This document shows positions 44,101-51,738 of a stretch of DNA of 64,000 nucleotides, in pieces. Position 1 is the first letter of the stretch. The number at the start of each line of letters is the position of its first letter. The stretch spans positions 62,001 to 126,000 of the forward strand of contig NZ_JZTW01000007.1 of assembly GCF_000962805.1 (NCBI RefSeq), given 5' to 3'. Source of the DNA: Pseudarthrobacter chlorophenolicus. GTDB taxonomy: Bacteria > Actinomycetota > Actinomycetes > Actinomycetales > Micrococcaceae. Below the pieces are notes generated by a model. It worked only from the letters and a program-made list of their open reading frames with translations, was not told the origin of the DNA and did no database searches. The translations under genes and the position numbers were made by a program.

Positions 44101-44348
44101 ACTACCGGCCCACGCCCTACTTCACCTGCGATGGCGTCAGCGGCAACAACCCGCCCTGGTTCTACAAGTCCAGCCAGGACCGCATCATGGTGGCCTGCTA
44201 CATCGACCAGGACGACAACTGGTCCGGCAACGGCATCATCCGCTGGTGGCGGGTGGAGTCCGGCTCGGCACGCAACGTGGGCCGCTATGTGATCGCCGGG
44301 CACACCACGCTTCCGGACCCCGCAGGGCTTGGAGCACCCCCATGCTGA
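38178..44348 (+). CDS. Giant surface protein A: propeller-like domain, tandem Ig/cadherin-like modules, FN3 repeats
   Basis: A 2,056-residue type II membrane protein. A short basic N-terminus precedes one helix (about residues 27-46). Residues about 47-400 look like a beta-propeller (repeated WVVS, VWAVS, NVWLV strands; Cys pair GCVHAAW...RDC). About 11 modules of about 95 residues follow (residues 405-1480), most marked by a NDxDPDG calcium-type loop, then FN3-type modules (about 1480-1950) and a Cys-bearing C-terminal domain. There is no LPXTG. ATG at 38178 follows GGGGGGAA. Residues 45-381 are encoded by a block with no base difference from the next gene. It corresponds to the fn3 gene of the bifidobacterial PFNA cluster; adhesion or wall attachment is inferred. 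Confidence 0.85.
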   Translation: MKLRGRARAKAAAAPRRRPILQSRLFSTSAMGLALAALVVGAVVYPGFKTTEVELNDGGVWVVSKSKNAVGRLNYPSRVLDGAVTPASSTFDILQDAGEVFVDDESGSTLNQVSPANMRLGGDKQLPGAADVSFGSSVLSVTDAASGKVWAVSPSTVNGFDEEASEPVLVGSEGTVSAVGADDRIYSADPKAGTVTVTGVDANGVVVSSDAESWSELKGAGDLQISVVGDRPVVLDAAAGNLFLPGGKRLQLADARDAKLQQGGPGSDFVAIATQKALLKQPLDGGTAKTVSFGGEGVPAAPVQLAGCVHAAWSGANKYVRDCVNDADDKNVDVPKASASPSYVFRVNRDLVVLNDVNSGNVWLVNQNMQLVNNWDDVVPPKETSDDADKDSADEVQQTVLPDRTKPNSPPVAQPDSYGVRAGKTTILPVLDNDTDPDGDILTVRQPDGIRLGAVSTIYGSTGFQVAVPADKTGSESFKYTVDDGRGLSATAEVSLRVVPLTENKAPAQKPNRDTTMVVQQGKSVTRNILTDWIDPDGDDLYATSVSSPDPLDQVRIRPDGQLSFQDSGTSPGRKVLTVGISDGQATTEGRITVDVRPAGALPPIANADHVVAVAGAPTVIAPLKNDIDPQGGALRLAQVTADEQSRAVIGADQQTFSFTSDVPGPHYVEYLVTNGPASAVQLVRVDVVAGNDAGAPVAVRDIALLPTGGSVLVDVLGNDSDPSGGVLVVQSVTADSSLPVSVSVLDHSVVRITDLRAEGQLTLKYTISNGRSSATGEIAVVVVPAPTKLQAPQAKPDEATVRAGDVVSIPVLDNDTDPNGGKLTLVPELAQVPDETDGRTFVAGDQLRFIAGSEAKTVYAIYKVRNESGQVDSQQVTIRILARDDERNSRPEPRNLTGRVVAGMTVKIPVPLDGIDADGDSVQLMGIDKAAGMGTATVRDGYLEYTAAGDAAGTDTFTYRVRDRIGAENTGTVIVGVAPPEAINQNPIAVDDAVDVRPGRNVAVDALANDSDPDGDPISLLTDGFEARPELNVEVADGAKVLFTAPAVEGNESIRYRIQDDKKAQASAVIRVRVSADAELKRPIAKDDRVTLAETLGKTAIDVPVLKNDSDPDGVASELQISLPDGNPNARVGGSGNVVVNLTPEDQLIPYTVTDTDGLTATAVIWVPGQGAQYPTLSNTETVEVMAGKEVTLDLDDYVRVRDGRRPRISVADSVKVLGAAPDNVIVGEGEGLRYAARPGYAGPGSITFEVTDGSGPDDPDGLKSTLVIMTNVIPDPDEANTPPTFRGASLDIPKTETATLDLGPLAADVDERDQGNLKFALQGSPPPGFSARLDGTVLSVSAENSVGVGVTGNIQATVTDGRSPAVTATIQVRHVASNRPMPVANDDVVEKANAGRAETVNVLANDVNPFSDTPLKIVGTSVETGSAQGQPTINGDSITITPADGFKGVMVVRYTIADKTGDLSRQVDGRVRLTVRSEPDAPSAPSATDVRSRTAVLKWAPPSDNGAPITEYTVVSNNGFQQKCPTTTCTLSGLTNNVKYVFTVKATNEVGESQPSPQSNEIRPDEKPSPPEAPSVKAGDKNMVINWPAARTEGSPVKHYNLEISPPPANGVAVKNEVAGLNYTWTGLTNGVKYKVRAQAVNELGPSDWGTYSAEDNPAGVPAAPAAPTSSVASSVGTQNQLRVNWAEPNTNGDAISAYHVTMSGGGRPAQTQTIPGTVRSANFTADNSEAAYTFTVQAENKAGKGAVSPPSAPRRATGKLGQVSGVSATPANTGGAGRSVTVDFRRLTAAERNGSAENEVSYSYNASNGASGPISPGQTIGGFANGAQVSITVIANSSVAPSSNASAPASATPYGSPGTPSASGQDGGINDQSVTLRWSSPSTTTNDVASTRIRINGGGWENVAASGSRTINTGGWQQSRTIEVQTLNSVGTGSGIATARATSGKQGLWETRIKTSDPKFERSCTFTRGGSNYRPTPYFTCDGVSGNNPPWFYKSSQDRIMVACYIDQDDNWSGNGIIRWWRVESGSARNVGRYVIAGHTTLPDPAGLGAPPC
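38310..39322 (+). repeat. 1,013-bp direct repeat, copy 1
   Basis: Matches 44620-45632 with no difference that I could find, at an offset of 6,310 bp and in the same reading frame. The first 100 codons contain 3 ending in C and none ending in A, against 21 of 44 ending in C in the codons just before. Codon style returns to normal near 39225, about 95 bp before the identity ends. Confidence 0.95.
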
Positions 44349-44511
44349 CGCGCCAAAATCATGAAGGCGCAGGTCAGCGCCGGGGGCACCGCTACCCATC
44401 GCGGACCCTTGCACCGTTGGGTAGGCTTGCGCGGGGAACAGAGAGCCCGGTACCGGGTTTTTGGGGATTTCGGCCGGGGGGCCGCCGCACTACTGAGGGA
44501 AGCAAATCGCT

Positions 44512-47500
44512 GTGACAAGTCTGCTGGGGAAACTTGGGCTCAAACGGCGCCACAAGAAGATCGTCACCGGCACAGCCTTCGCCGCTGCCGTGGCCGTCGT
44601 GGCGACCGGTGCCGTGCTCTATCCGGGGTTTAAGACCACTGAGGTGGAGTTGAATGACGGTGGTGTGTGGGTGGTGTCGAAGTCTAAGAATGCGGTGGGG
44701 CGGTTGAATTATCCGTCGCGTGTGTTGGATGGTGCGGTGACTCCGGCGTCGTCGACGTTTGATATTTTGCAGGATGCCGGTGAGGTGTTTGTTGATGATG
44801 AGTCTGGTTCGACGTTGAATCAGGTGTCGCCGGCGAATATGCGTTTGGGTGGGGATAAGCAGTTGCCGGGGGCTGCGGATGTGAGTTTTGGGTCGTCGGT
44901 GTTGTCGGTGACGGATGCGGCGTCGGGCAAGGTGTGGGCGGTGTCGCCGTCGACGGTGAATGGTTTTGATGAGGAAGCGTCGGAGCCGGTGTTGGTGGGT
45001 TCTGAGGGTACGGTGTCGGCGGTGGGGGCTGATGATCGTATTTATTCGGCGGATCCGAAGGCCGGGACGGTGACGGTGACCGGTGTTGATGCCAATGGTG
45101 TGGTGGTGTCCTCGGATGCTGAGTCGTGGTCTGAGTTGAAGGGTGCGGGGGACCTGCAGATTTCGGTGGTGGGGGACCGGCCGGTGGTGTTGGATGCTGC
45201 GGCGGGGAATTTGTTTTTGCCTGGTGGTAAGCGGTTGCAGTTGGCTGATGCGCGGGATGCGAAGTTGCAGCAGGGTGGTCCGGGCAGTGATTTTGTGGCG
45301 ATTGCGACGCAGAAGGCGTTGTTGAAGCAGCCGTTGGATGGTGGGACGGCGAAGACGGTGTCGTTTGGTGGTGAGGGTGTTCCTGCGGCTCCGGTGCAGT
45401 TGGCCGGGTGTGTGCATGCGGCGTGGTCGGGGGCGAATAAGTATGTCCGTGATTGTGTCAATGATGCTGATGATAAGAACGTGGATGTGCCGAAGGCGAG
45501 TGCGTCGCCGTCGTATGTGTTTCGGGTGAACCGGGACCTGGTGGTCCTGAATGATGTGAATTCCGGGAATGTGTGGCTGGTGAACCAGAACATGCAGCTG
45601 GTCAACAACTGGGACGACGTTGTTCCCCCCAAAAACGAATCCGACGAGCAGGACCAGGAATCCGCGGATATCAACACCATCAACGTGTTGCCGGACCGCA
45701 CCAAACCGAACCGTCCGCCGGAAACCAAGCCCGACGTCGTCGGCGTCCGTCCGGGCCGCACCACCATCCTGAGCGTCCTGGACAATGATTCCGATCCCGA
45801 CGGCGACGTCCTCACCGCCGGGCTCCAGGGCAACCCGCCGAAGGCAGGGACGCTGGAGAACATCTACGGCGGCACCGCCTTCCAGATCTCCGTGCCGGCC
45901 GACGCCAGGCCAGGCACGGAAACGTTCAGCTACTCGGCGTCCGACGGCCGTGGCCTCTCCGCCACGGGACAGGTCACCCTCAACGTGGTGGGCCCGGACC
46001 AGAACAAGCCACCGCAGTTCAAACGCGGCGAGAACACCACCATGCTGGTGGAACAGGGCAAGACCGTGAGCCAGAACATCCTGACGGACTGGGTGGACCC
46101 CGACGGCGATGACCTGGTGCTCCTTGACGCCAAGGCCGACAACGAGCAGGACCAGGTGAAGGTCCGCCGCGACGGCCTGCTCACTTTCCAGGACTCCGGC
46201 GCCACCTCCGGCAAGAAGAACGTTGAGGTGACCATCTGGGACGGCCGCGACACCGTTACCGGCAAGGTGGTCATCAACGTCCAGCCGCCCGGTGCCCTCG
46301 CACCGGTAGTCAACGCTGACCATGTCACAGCCGTAGTGGGCCAGGACCTGGTGATCTCGCCGCTGAAGAATGACGTGGACCCCAACGGCGGCGCGCTCCG
46401 CCTCGCCCAGGTGGAAGCGAACGGCCCCGCCGATCTCGGCCCCGTGACAGACGGCGGAACCTTCACTTTCCGCAGCACCACGCCAGGTCCCGTCTACCTC
46501 ACGTACATCGCCAGCAACGGCCCGCAGAGCAGCCAGGGCCTGATCCGCGTGGATGTGGAGTCCGGTGACGATCCCGGCGACCCCGTTGCCGTACACGACG
46601 TCGCCCTCATGCCCACCGGCGGAAGCGTCCTGCTGGACCCGCTGGCCAATGACTCCGACCCCTCCGGCGGGGTCCTGGTGCTGCAATCCGTGAAACTTCC
46701 GGAGAACGCCACCGTCTCAGTCAGCGTGATCAACCACAGCGTCCTGCGCATCACGGACATCCTCGGTACCAAGGACCCGATCCTCTTCGAATACACCATG
46801 TCCAACGGCAAGAAGTCGGCCACCGGTTCGGTCTCCGTGGTACCCGTCCCGGCACCGGCCGTGGTGGAAGCACCCCAGCCCAAGCCGGACGAGGTCAACG
46901 TCCGCGTCAACGACGTCGTTACCATCCCCGTGCTGGACAACGACACGCACCCGCAGGGCCAGGAACTGACCGTCGACCCGGTCCTGCCGCAGGGCGTGGA
47001 CCCGGTTGACGGCAAGAGTTTCGTCTCGGAGAACACCGTCCGGTTCATCGCCGGCAGCCAGCCAAAGACGGTCCGCGCCATCTACAACGCGGTGGACCCG
47101 CAGGGCCAAAAGAGTGCCGCCGCCGTCACCATCCACATCCTCCCGCTGGAAGGCGCGGAGAATTCCCGCCCGCAGCCGCGCAACCTGACGGCCCGCGTGG
47201 TGGCAGCCGCGACCGTCCGCATTCCGGTGCCGCTGGACGGCATCGATCCTGACGGCGACTCGGTCCAGCTCACCGGCATCGACAGCACTCCCGCCATGGG
47301 TACGGCGACGGTGGGCAGCAACTTCATCGACTTCACGGCTGCAGGTGACGGCGCCGGGACCGATACCTTCCGCTACAAGGTGGTGGACCGGCAGGGTGCC
47401 GTCAATACGGGCACCGTAACTGTCGGCATCGCGCCGCGCGGTGAAATCAACCAGAATCCCACTCCCGTGGACGACGAGGTGCGGGTCCGCCCCGGCCGCC

Positions 47501-50500
47501 AGATCGCCGTCGACGCCACCGGCAACGACACCGATCCCGACGGCGACCAGATCCGCATCCTCACCGACGGCATCGAGGCTGATCCTGCCCTCCAGGCCAC
47601 CGTCAGCAAGACCAGCGGACGGGTCATCCTGACCGCCCCCAACGAGGCCGGGACGGTCAATGTCCGGTATACCGTGGCCGATGACCGGGACGCCCGGGCG
47701 CAGGCCACCATACGCGTGGTGGTGGACCCGGAGGTCCCGCTCAAGGCACCTATCGCCCGCGACGACCGGGTCACGTCCGCCCAGACCATGGGCAAGACCG
47801 CCGTGGACGTTCCTGTCCTGAAAAACGACGAAGACCCCGACGGCGTGGGCGAAAACCTGAAGATCAGCACCGAGGCAACCACGGCCCGGCCTGGCGCCGA
47901 AGGCAACATGATCGTTGACCTCACCGAGCAGCCGCAGCTCATCCCGTACACCGTGGAGGACGTTGACGGCCAGAAGTCCACCGCCATCATCTGGGTTCCC
48001 GGCCTCGGCCAGCAGGTTCCCACTTTGGCAAAGGACGAGGTCCTGGAAGTGGTGGCGGGACAGACCGTCAATGTTGACCTGGACGAATGGGTCAAGGTCC
48101 GGGAAGGCCGCTCACCGCGCCTGACGCAGGCGGACCGGATCAAGCTCATCGGAGCCGACGGCAGCGACCCCGTCACCGGTGACGGCACGGGACTGAAGTA
48201 CACCGCAGGCACTGACTACGTGGGTCCGGGTTCACTGACCTTCGAAGTCACCGACGGCACCGGACCGGACGATCCCGCCGGCCTGAAGTCGACGCTCAGC
48301 ATCCGCACCAAGGTCCTTCCGGACCCCAACAAGAACAACCCGCCTGAACTCCTGGGCGCGAAGGTCGAGGTGCCCATGGGCGACTCGGCAAGCATCGACC
48401 TGGGAAGGCTGACCTCGGACCCCGACGGGGACGACGTGGACAACATGAAGTACGAGCTGGTGGGCGGCGGTGCCGCCGGTTTCAACGCGAGCGTGGACGG
48501 CAAGAACCTCAAAGTCTCCGCGGCGGACTCCAGCCGGGCCGGCACCGCCGGTGCCGTTCAGGTCAAGGCCAGGGACCCGCGCGGCCTGGAAGCCACGGCC
48601 ACGTTCCAGCTGTCCGTGACGGCATCCAACCGGCCCAAACCGGTAGCCAACGACGACGTTGAACCCAACGCCGCCGCCGGCAAGCCCGTCACCATCAACG
48701 TTCTGGCCAACGACGCCAACCCGTTCCCCGAGACGGCGCTGAAGATCATTGCCGCGGCTACCGAGACCGGCAGCGGCAACGTTGAAGTGAACGGCGATTC
48801 GGTGACGGTCACACCCGCTCCCGGTTTCACCGGGACCATGGTGGTCACCTACACGGTGGAAGACAAGACCCAGGACGCATCGCGGCACGCCACGGCACGC
48901 GTCCGGCTGACCGTTAAGGACGCGCCGGCGGCCCCCACCACGCCGCAGGCGCAGAGCGTGGGGGACCGGACGGCACTGCTGACCTGGGCCGCTCCCGCGG
49001 ACCGCGGTTCACCCATCACCAGTTACACCGTGTACGGCGAGGGCGGGTTCAAGCAGGACTGCCCGGCCAACACCTGCACGCTGAACGGGCTGGTCAACAA
49101 CACGAAGTACCACTTCCAGGTCACCGCCACCAACGAGTTCGGCGATTCGGACCGTTCGCCGGCTTCGGCCGAGGTACGGCCGGACGTCAAGCCGGACACC
49201 CCGCTGGCGCCGTCGCTGAAGTTCGGCGACAAGGAACTGTCCATCAACTGGACTGCTCCTGCCAGCAAGGGCTCGCCGGTGAAGTCCTACGACTTGGAAA
49301 TCTCGCCGCCGCCCGCGGGGCAGAACGCCCAGATCCAGAACCTGACCGCTGTCAGCTATGTCTGGAAGGGCCTGCAGAACGGCGTGTCCTACAAGGTGCG
49401 GGTCCTGGCCCGGAACGACGCCAAGGAACCGTCCGAGTGGAGCCCGTACTCTGCGGCTGAAGTACCTGCCGGCGTGCCGGCGACGCCGGCCGCACCGTCA
49501 GCAGTGCAGGCGCAGCCTCTCGGCAGCGAAAGCCAGATGAAAGTTTCTTGGACAGCTCCGAATAACAACGGGGACGCCATTTCCGCTTACACCCTGACCA
49601 CCCTGCGGGGCGGTGCGGTGGTTGCCACCCAGCCGGTGGCCGGTACCTCGCAAAACGTGACAGTGGATAACTCCGAGGCCAATTACACCTTCACGGTTTC
49701 TGCAACCAACAAGGCAGGTACCAGCGCAACCGGGGCTGAGTCGGCGCCGGTGCGGGCTGCCGGGAAGCCCGGGCAGGTCAACAGCGGATCTGTGAAGGCG
49801 ACCGGAACCAGCGGCCAGCTGGAGGTCACCTTCACTCCGCTGAGTGATGCCCAACGCAACGGATCGACCGCATCCGAGATCACCTACTCGTACAACGCCG
49901 ATGGCAGGAGCGGGGCGATCAATGCAGGGGGTGGAACTATCGGCGGCATGACCAACGGCAGGGACATCACTGTCACGATCATTGCCCGGTCAACCAAGAA
50001 CAACATGGCCGGCGACGCTAAAGCCATCGGCAGCGGTAACCCTTACGGACCTCCCAACGCACCGAATGTGGACGGCAGGACATCTGCAAAGGGCGATGGA
50101 GATGTCCACTGGACGTGGAATGATCCCGCCACGAACGGACGGGCGCTCAGCCACTACGAGGTCAGTTATGAGGGCGGAGGCTGGATCAACGTAGGCAAGG
50201 CCAACCGCTATGACCGAGCCGCCGGAGGCTGGAATCAGTCCCGACAGCTAAAGGTCCGCGCGGTAACTGTGGTGCCAGGTCCGGCCGGCTCCGCAACGTC
50301 GAAGTCCGGTGACAACCCGACCCCGCCGCCGCCAACCTCGTGGAGCATCACGGCCACCCCGACCCGCAGCTGCACGGAGCCCCGCAAGGGTACGGACAGC
50401 TTTGTGGCCGGCAACCCGTCGCAGTGCAACGGGGCAGGCAAATGGCTGGACGCCGGCGCTCCGGCGGACACGGACAGGTACCAGGTTTGGTACAAGACGT

Positions 50501-50619
50501 CGAACAACCCGAGCGGCATCTGGTATCACCTCACCAGCGGCATGGCCGCCGGGAACTGGATCCGCTGCGATACGTCCAGCCGCGGCTGCAACCCGCCCGC
50601 CGGGATGCCCAACGGCTAG
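44512..50619 (+). CDS. Giant surface protein B, tandem paralogue of A
   Basis: A 2,035-residue paralogue of the preceding gene with the same plan: basic N-terminus (KLGLKRRHKK), one helix (about residues 17-38), the propeller-like domain (residues 37-374 the same as protein A), about 11 Ig/cadherin-like modules matching those of A one for one, FN3-type modules from about residue 1465, and a different Cys-bearing C-terminus (SWSITATPTRSC start). The GTG start follows GAGGGA at a longish distance. The distal part is clearly diverged from A, so the duplication is old even though the block is unchanged. A hairpin separates it from moxR. Confidence 0.85.
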   Translation: MTSLLGKLGLKRRHKKIVTGTAFAAAVAVVATGAVLYPGFKTTEVELNDGGVWVVSKSKNAVGRLNYPSRVLDGAVTPASSTFDILQDAGEVFVDDESGSTLNQVSPANMRLGGDKQLPGAADVSFGSSVLSVTDAASGKVWAVSPSTVNGFDEEASEPVLVGSEGTVSAVGADDRIYSADPKAGTVTVTGVDANGVVVSSDAESWSELKGAGDLQISVVGDRPVVLDAAAGNLFLPGGKRLQLADARDAKLQQGGPGSDFVAIATQKALLKQPLDGGTAKTVSFGGEGVPAAPVQLAGCVHAAWSGANKYVRDCVNDADDKNVDVPKASASPSYVFRVNRDLVVLNDVNSGNVWLVNQNMQLVNNWDDVVPPKNESDEQDQESADINTINVLPDRTKPNRPPETKPDVVGVRPGRTTILSVLDNDSDPDGDVLTAGLQGNPPKAGTLENIYGGTAFQISVPADARPGTETFSYSASDGRGLSATGQVTLNVVGPDQNKPPQFKRGENTTMLVEQGKTVSQNILTDWVDPDGDDLVLLDAKADNEQDQVKVRRDGLLTFQDSGATSGKKNVEVTIWDGRDTVTGKVVINVQPPGALAPVVNADHVTAVVGQDLVISPLKNDVDPNGGALRLAQVEANGPADLGPVTDGGTFTFRSTTPGPVYLTYIASNGPQSSQGLIRVDVESGDDPGDPVAVHDVALMPTGGSVLLDPLANDSDPSGGVLVLQSVKLPENATVSVSVINHSVLRITDILGTKDPILFEYTMSNGKKSATGSVSVVPVPAPAVVEAPQPKPDEVNVRVNDVVTIPVLDNDTHPQGQELTVDPVLPQGVDPVDGKSFVSENTVRFIAGSQPKTVRAIYNAVDPQGQKSAAAVTIHILPLEGAENSRPQPRNLTARVVAAATVRIPVPLDGIDPDGDSVQLTGIDSTPAMGTATVGSNFIDFTAAGDGAGTDTFRYKVVDRQGAVNTGTVTVGIAPRGEINQNPTPVDDEVRVRPGRQIAVDATGNDTDPDGDQIRILTDGIEADPALQATVSKTSGRVILTAPNEAGTVNVRYTVADDRDARAQATIRVVVDPEVPLKAPIARDDRVTSAQTMGKTAVDVPVLKNDEDPDGVGENLKISTEATTARPGAEGNMIVDLTEQPQLIPYTVEDVDGQKSTAIIWVPGLGQQVPTLAKDEVLEVVAGQTVNVDLDEWVKVREGRSPRLTQADRIKLIGADGSDPVTGDGTGLKYTAGTDYVGPGSLTFEVTDGTGPDDPAGLKSTLSIRTKVLPDPNKNNPPELLGAKVEVPMGDSASIDLGRLTSDPDGDDVDNMKYELVGGGAAGFNASVDGKNLKVSAADSSRAGTAGAVQVKARDPRGLEATATFQLSVTASNRPKPVANDDVEPNAAAGKPVTINVLANDANPFPETALKIIAAATETGSGNVEVNGDSVTVTPAPGFTGTMVVTYTVEDKTQDASRHATARVRLTVKDAPAAPTTPQAQSVGDRTALLTWAAPADRGSPITSYTVYGEGGFKQDCPANTCTLNGLVNNTKYHFQVTATNEFGDSDRSPASAEVRPDVKPDTPLAPSLKFGDKELSINWTAPASKGSPVKSYDLEISPPPAGQNAQIQNLTAVSYVWKGLQNGVSYKVRVLARNDAKEPSEWSPYSAAEVPAGVPATPAAPSAVQAQPLGSESQMKVSWTAPNNNGDAISAYTLTTLRGGAVVATQPVAGTSQNVTVDNSEANYTFTVSATNKAGTSATGAESAPVRAAGKPGQVNSGSVKATGTSGQLEVTFTPLSDAQRNGSTASEITYSYNADGRSGAINAGGGTIGGMTNGRDITVTIIARSTKNNMAGDAKAIGSGNPYGPPNAPNVDGRTSAKGDGDVHWTWNDPATNGRALSHYEVSYEGGGWINVGKANRYDRAAGGWNQSRQLKVRAVTVVPGPAGSATSKSGDNPTPPPPTSWSITATPTRSCTEPRKGTDSFVAGNPSQCNGAGKWLDAGAPADTDRYQVWYKTSNNPSGIWYHLTSGMAAGNWIRCDTSSRGCNPPAGMPNG
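44620..45632 (+). repeat. 1,013-bp direct repeat, copy 2
   Basis: Second copy of 38310-39322. It starts at a codon boundary (residue 37 of protein B), so recombination between copies would keep the frame. Confidence 0.95.
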
Positions 50620-50639
50620 CGCATTACCTCAACGCATAA

Positions 50640-50668
50640 GGCGGGACCCGGAACATCCGGGTCCCGCC
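50640..50668 (+). terminator. Hairpin between giant gene B and moxR
   Basis: Perfect 12-bp arms (50640-50651, 50657-50668) with a 5-base loop and no T-run behind. It may terminate or attenuate transcription into the moxR cluster, or protect the upstream mRNA 3' end. Confidence 0.6.
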
Positions 50669-50716
50669 ACAGACTGAAACCCACCCTTGGAACTGAGAAG
50701 AAGGAAGAACCACCCC

Positions 50717-51688
50717 ATGACGATGACCAGCGAGCAGGCCGCGTGGTTTGCCGATACGTTCGAAAAGCTCGTTGCCAACGTGGGGCAGGCGGTGCTGGGT
50801 AAGGAACACGTCATCCGGCTGACCTTCACCGCGATGCTGGCCGAGGGCCACGTCCTGTTCGAGGACGCCCCCGGAACGGGTAAGACCTCCCTGGCACGTG
50901 CGCTGGCCGCCACGGTCCAGGGCTCAAACAACCGCATCCAGTTCACCCCTGACCTCCTGCCCTCGGACGTCACCGGCGTGACCATCTACGACCAGAAGAC
51001 GCAGAAGTTCGAGTTCCACAAGGGCCCGATCTTCAACAACATTGTCCTCGCCGACGAAATCAACCGTGCGTCGCCGAAGACCCAGTCCGCGCTTCTCGAG
51101 GTCATGGAAGAATCCCGGGTCACCGTGGACGGCGTCACCTACTCCGCCGGCCGCCCGTTCATGGTGATGGCCACCCAGAACCCGATCGAACAGGCCGGCA
51201 CCTACCGCCTGCCGGAAGCACAGCTGGACCGCTTCCTGATCAAGACGTCCATCGGGTACCCGGACCACGCGTCCACTGTCCGGCTGCTGGGCGGCTCCAA
51301 CCTCAAGGACCGTTCCAAGGAACTGTCCGCCGTCATCACCACGCAGGCTGTGGCCGACATGGCCGACCATGCCGCCACCGGACACGTGGACACCGCAGTC
51401 CTCGAGTACATCTCCCGGCTGTGCGAGGAAACCCGCAACGCCCCGGAAACCCGGCTGGGCGTCTCGGTCCGCGGCGCCCTCGCCATGGTCCGCGCCGCGA
51501 AGGTCTGGGCAGCCTCGCAGGGCCGCAACTTCGTCCTGCCGGACGACATCAAGGAACTCGCCCCGGTGGTGTGGACCCACCGCTTCGTGATGGACCCCGA
51601 AGCCGAGTTCTCCGGAGCGACGCCCGAGGCCGTGCTTGCGCGGATCCTCGCAGACGTGGCAGCCCCGCAGCAGCGCACCAACGCCTGA
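50717..51688 (+). CDS. moxR: MoxR-type AAA+ ATPase
   Basis: The 323-residue protein has Walker A PGTGKTS (about residue 58), Walker B IVLADEINRA, the sensor segment MATQNPIEQAGTYRLPEAQLDRF and the C-terminal lid domain. MoxR ATPases act as chaperones in assembling or activating protein complexes and typically pair with DUF58 proteins, as here. The start is MTMTSEQ (ATG 50717) with AAGGAAG upstream; a GTG- or ATG-like start 10 codons earlier has no support. It heads the coupled downstream genes. Confidence 0.95.
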   Translation: MTMTSEQAAWFADTFEKLVANVGQAVLGKEHVIRLTFTAMLAEGHVLFEDAPGTGKTSLARALAATVQGSNNRIQFTPDLLPSDVTGVTIYDQKTQKFEFHKGPIFNNIVLADEINRASPKTQSALLEVMEESRVTVDGVTYSAGRPFMVMATQNPIEQAGTYRLPEAQLDRFLIKTSIGYPDHASTVRLLGGSNLKDRSKELSAVITTQAVADMADHAATGHVDTAVLEYISRLCEETRNAPETRLGVSVRGALAMVRAAKVWAASQGRNFVLPDDIKELAPVVWTHRFVMDPEAEFSGATPEAVLARILADVAAPQQRTNA

Positions 51689-51738
51689 TTAGCAGGCCCG
51701 GCACGTCCTCCACTTCCAGCAACAACGAAGGCACACAT

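Noticed and set aside
44446-44460. Terminator between the two giant genes
   Set aside because: The CCCGGTACCGGG palindrome is followed by five T, but only 4 base pairs can form around a 4-base loop, so it is too weak to claim.
38106-46686. Minus-strand frames rich in Arg and His across the 1,013-bp repeats
   Set aside because: They arise because the sense strand there is nearly free of A- and C-ending codons, which removes stops on the other strand; no independent coding sign.
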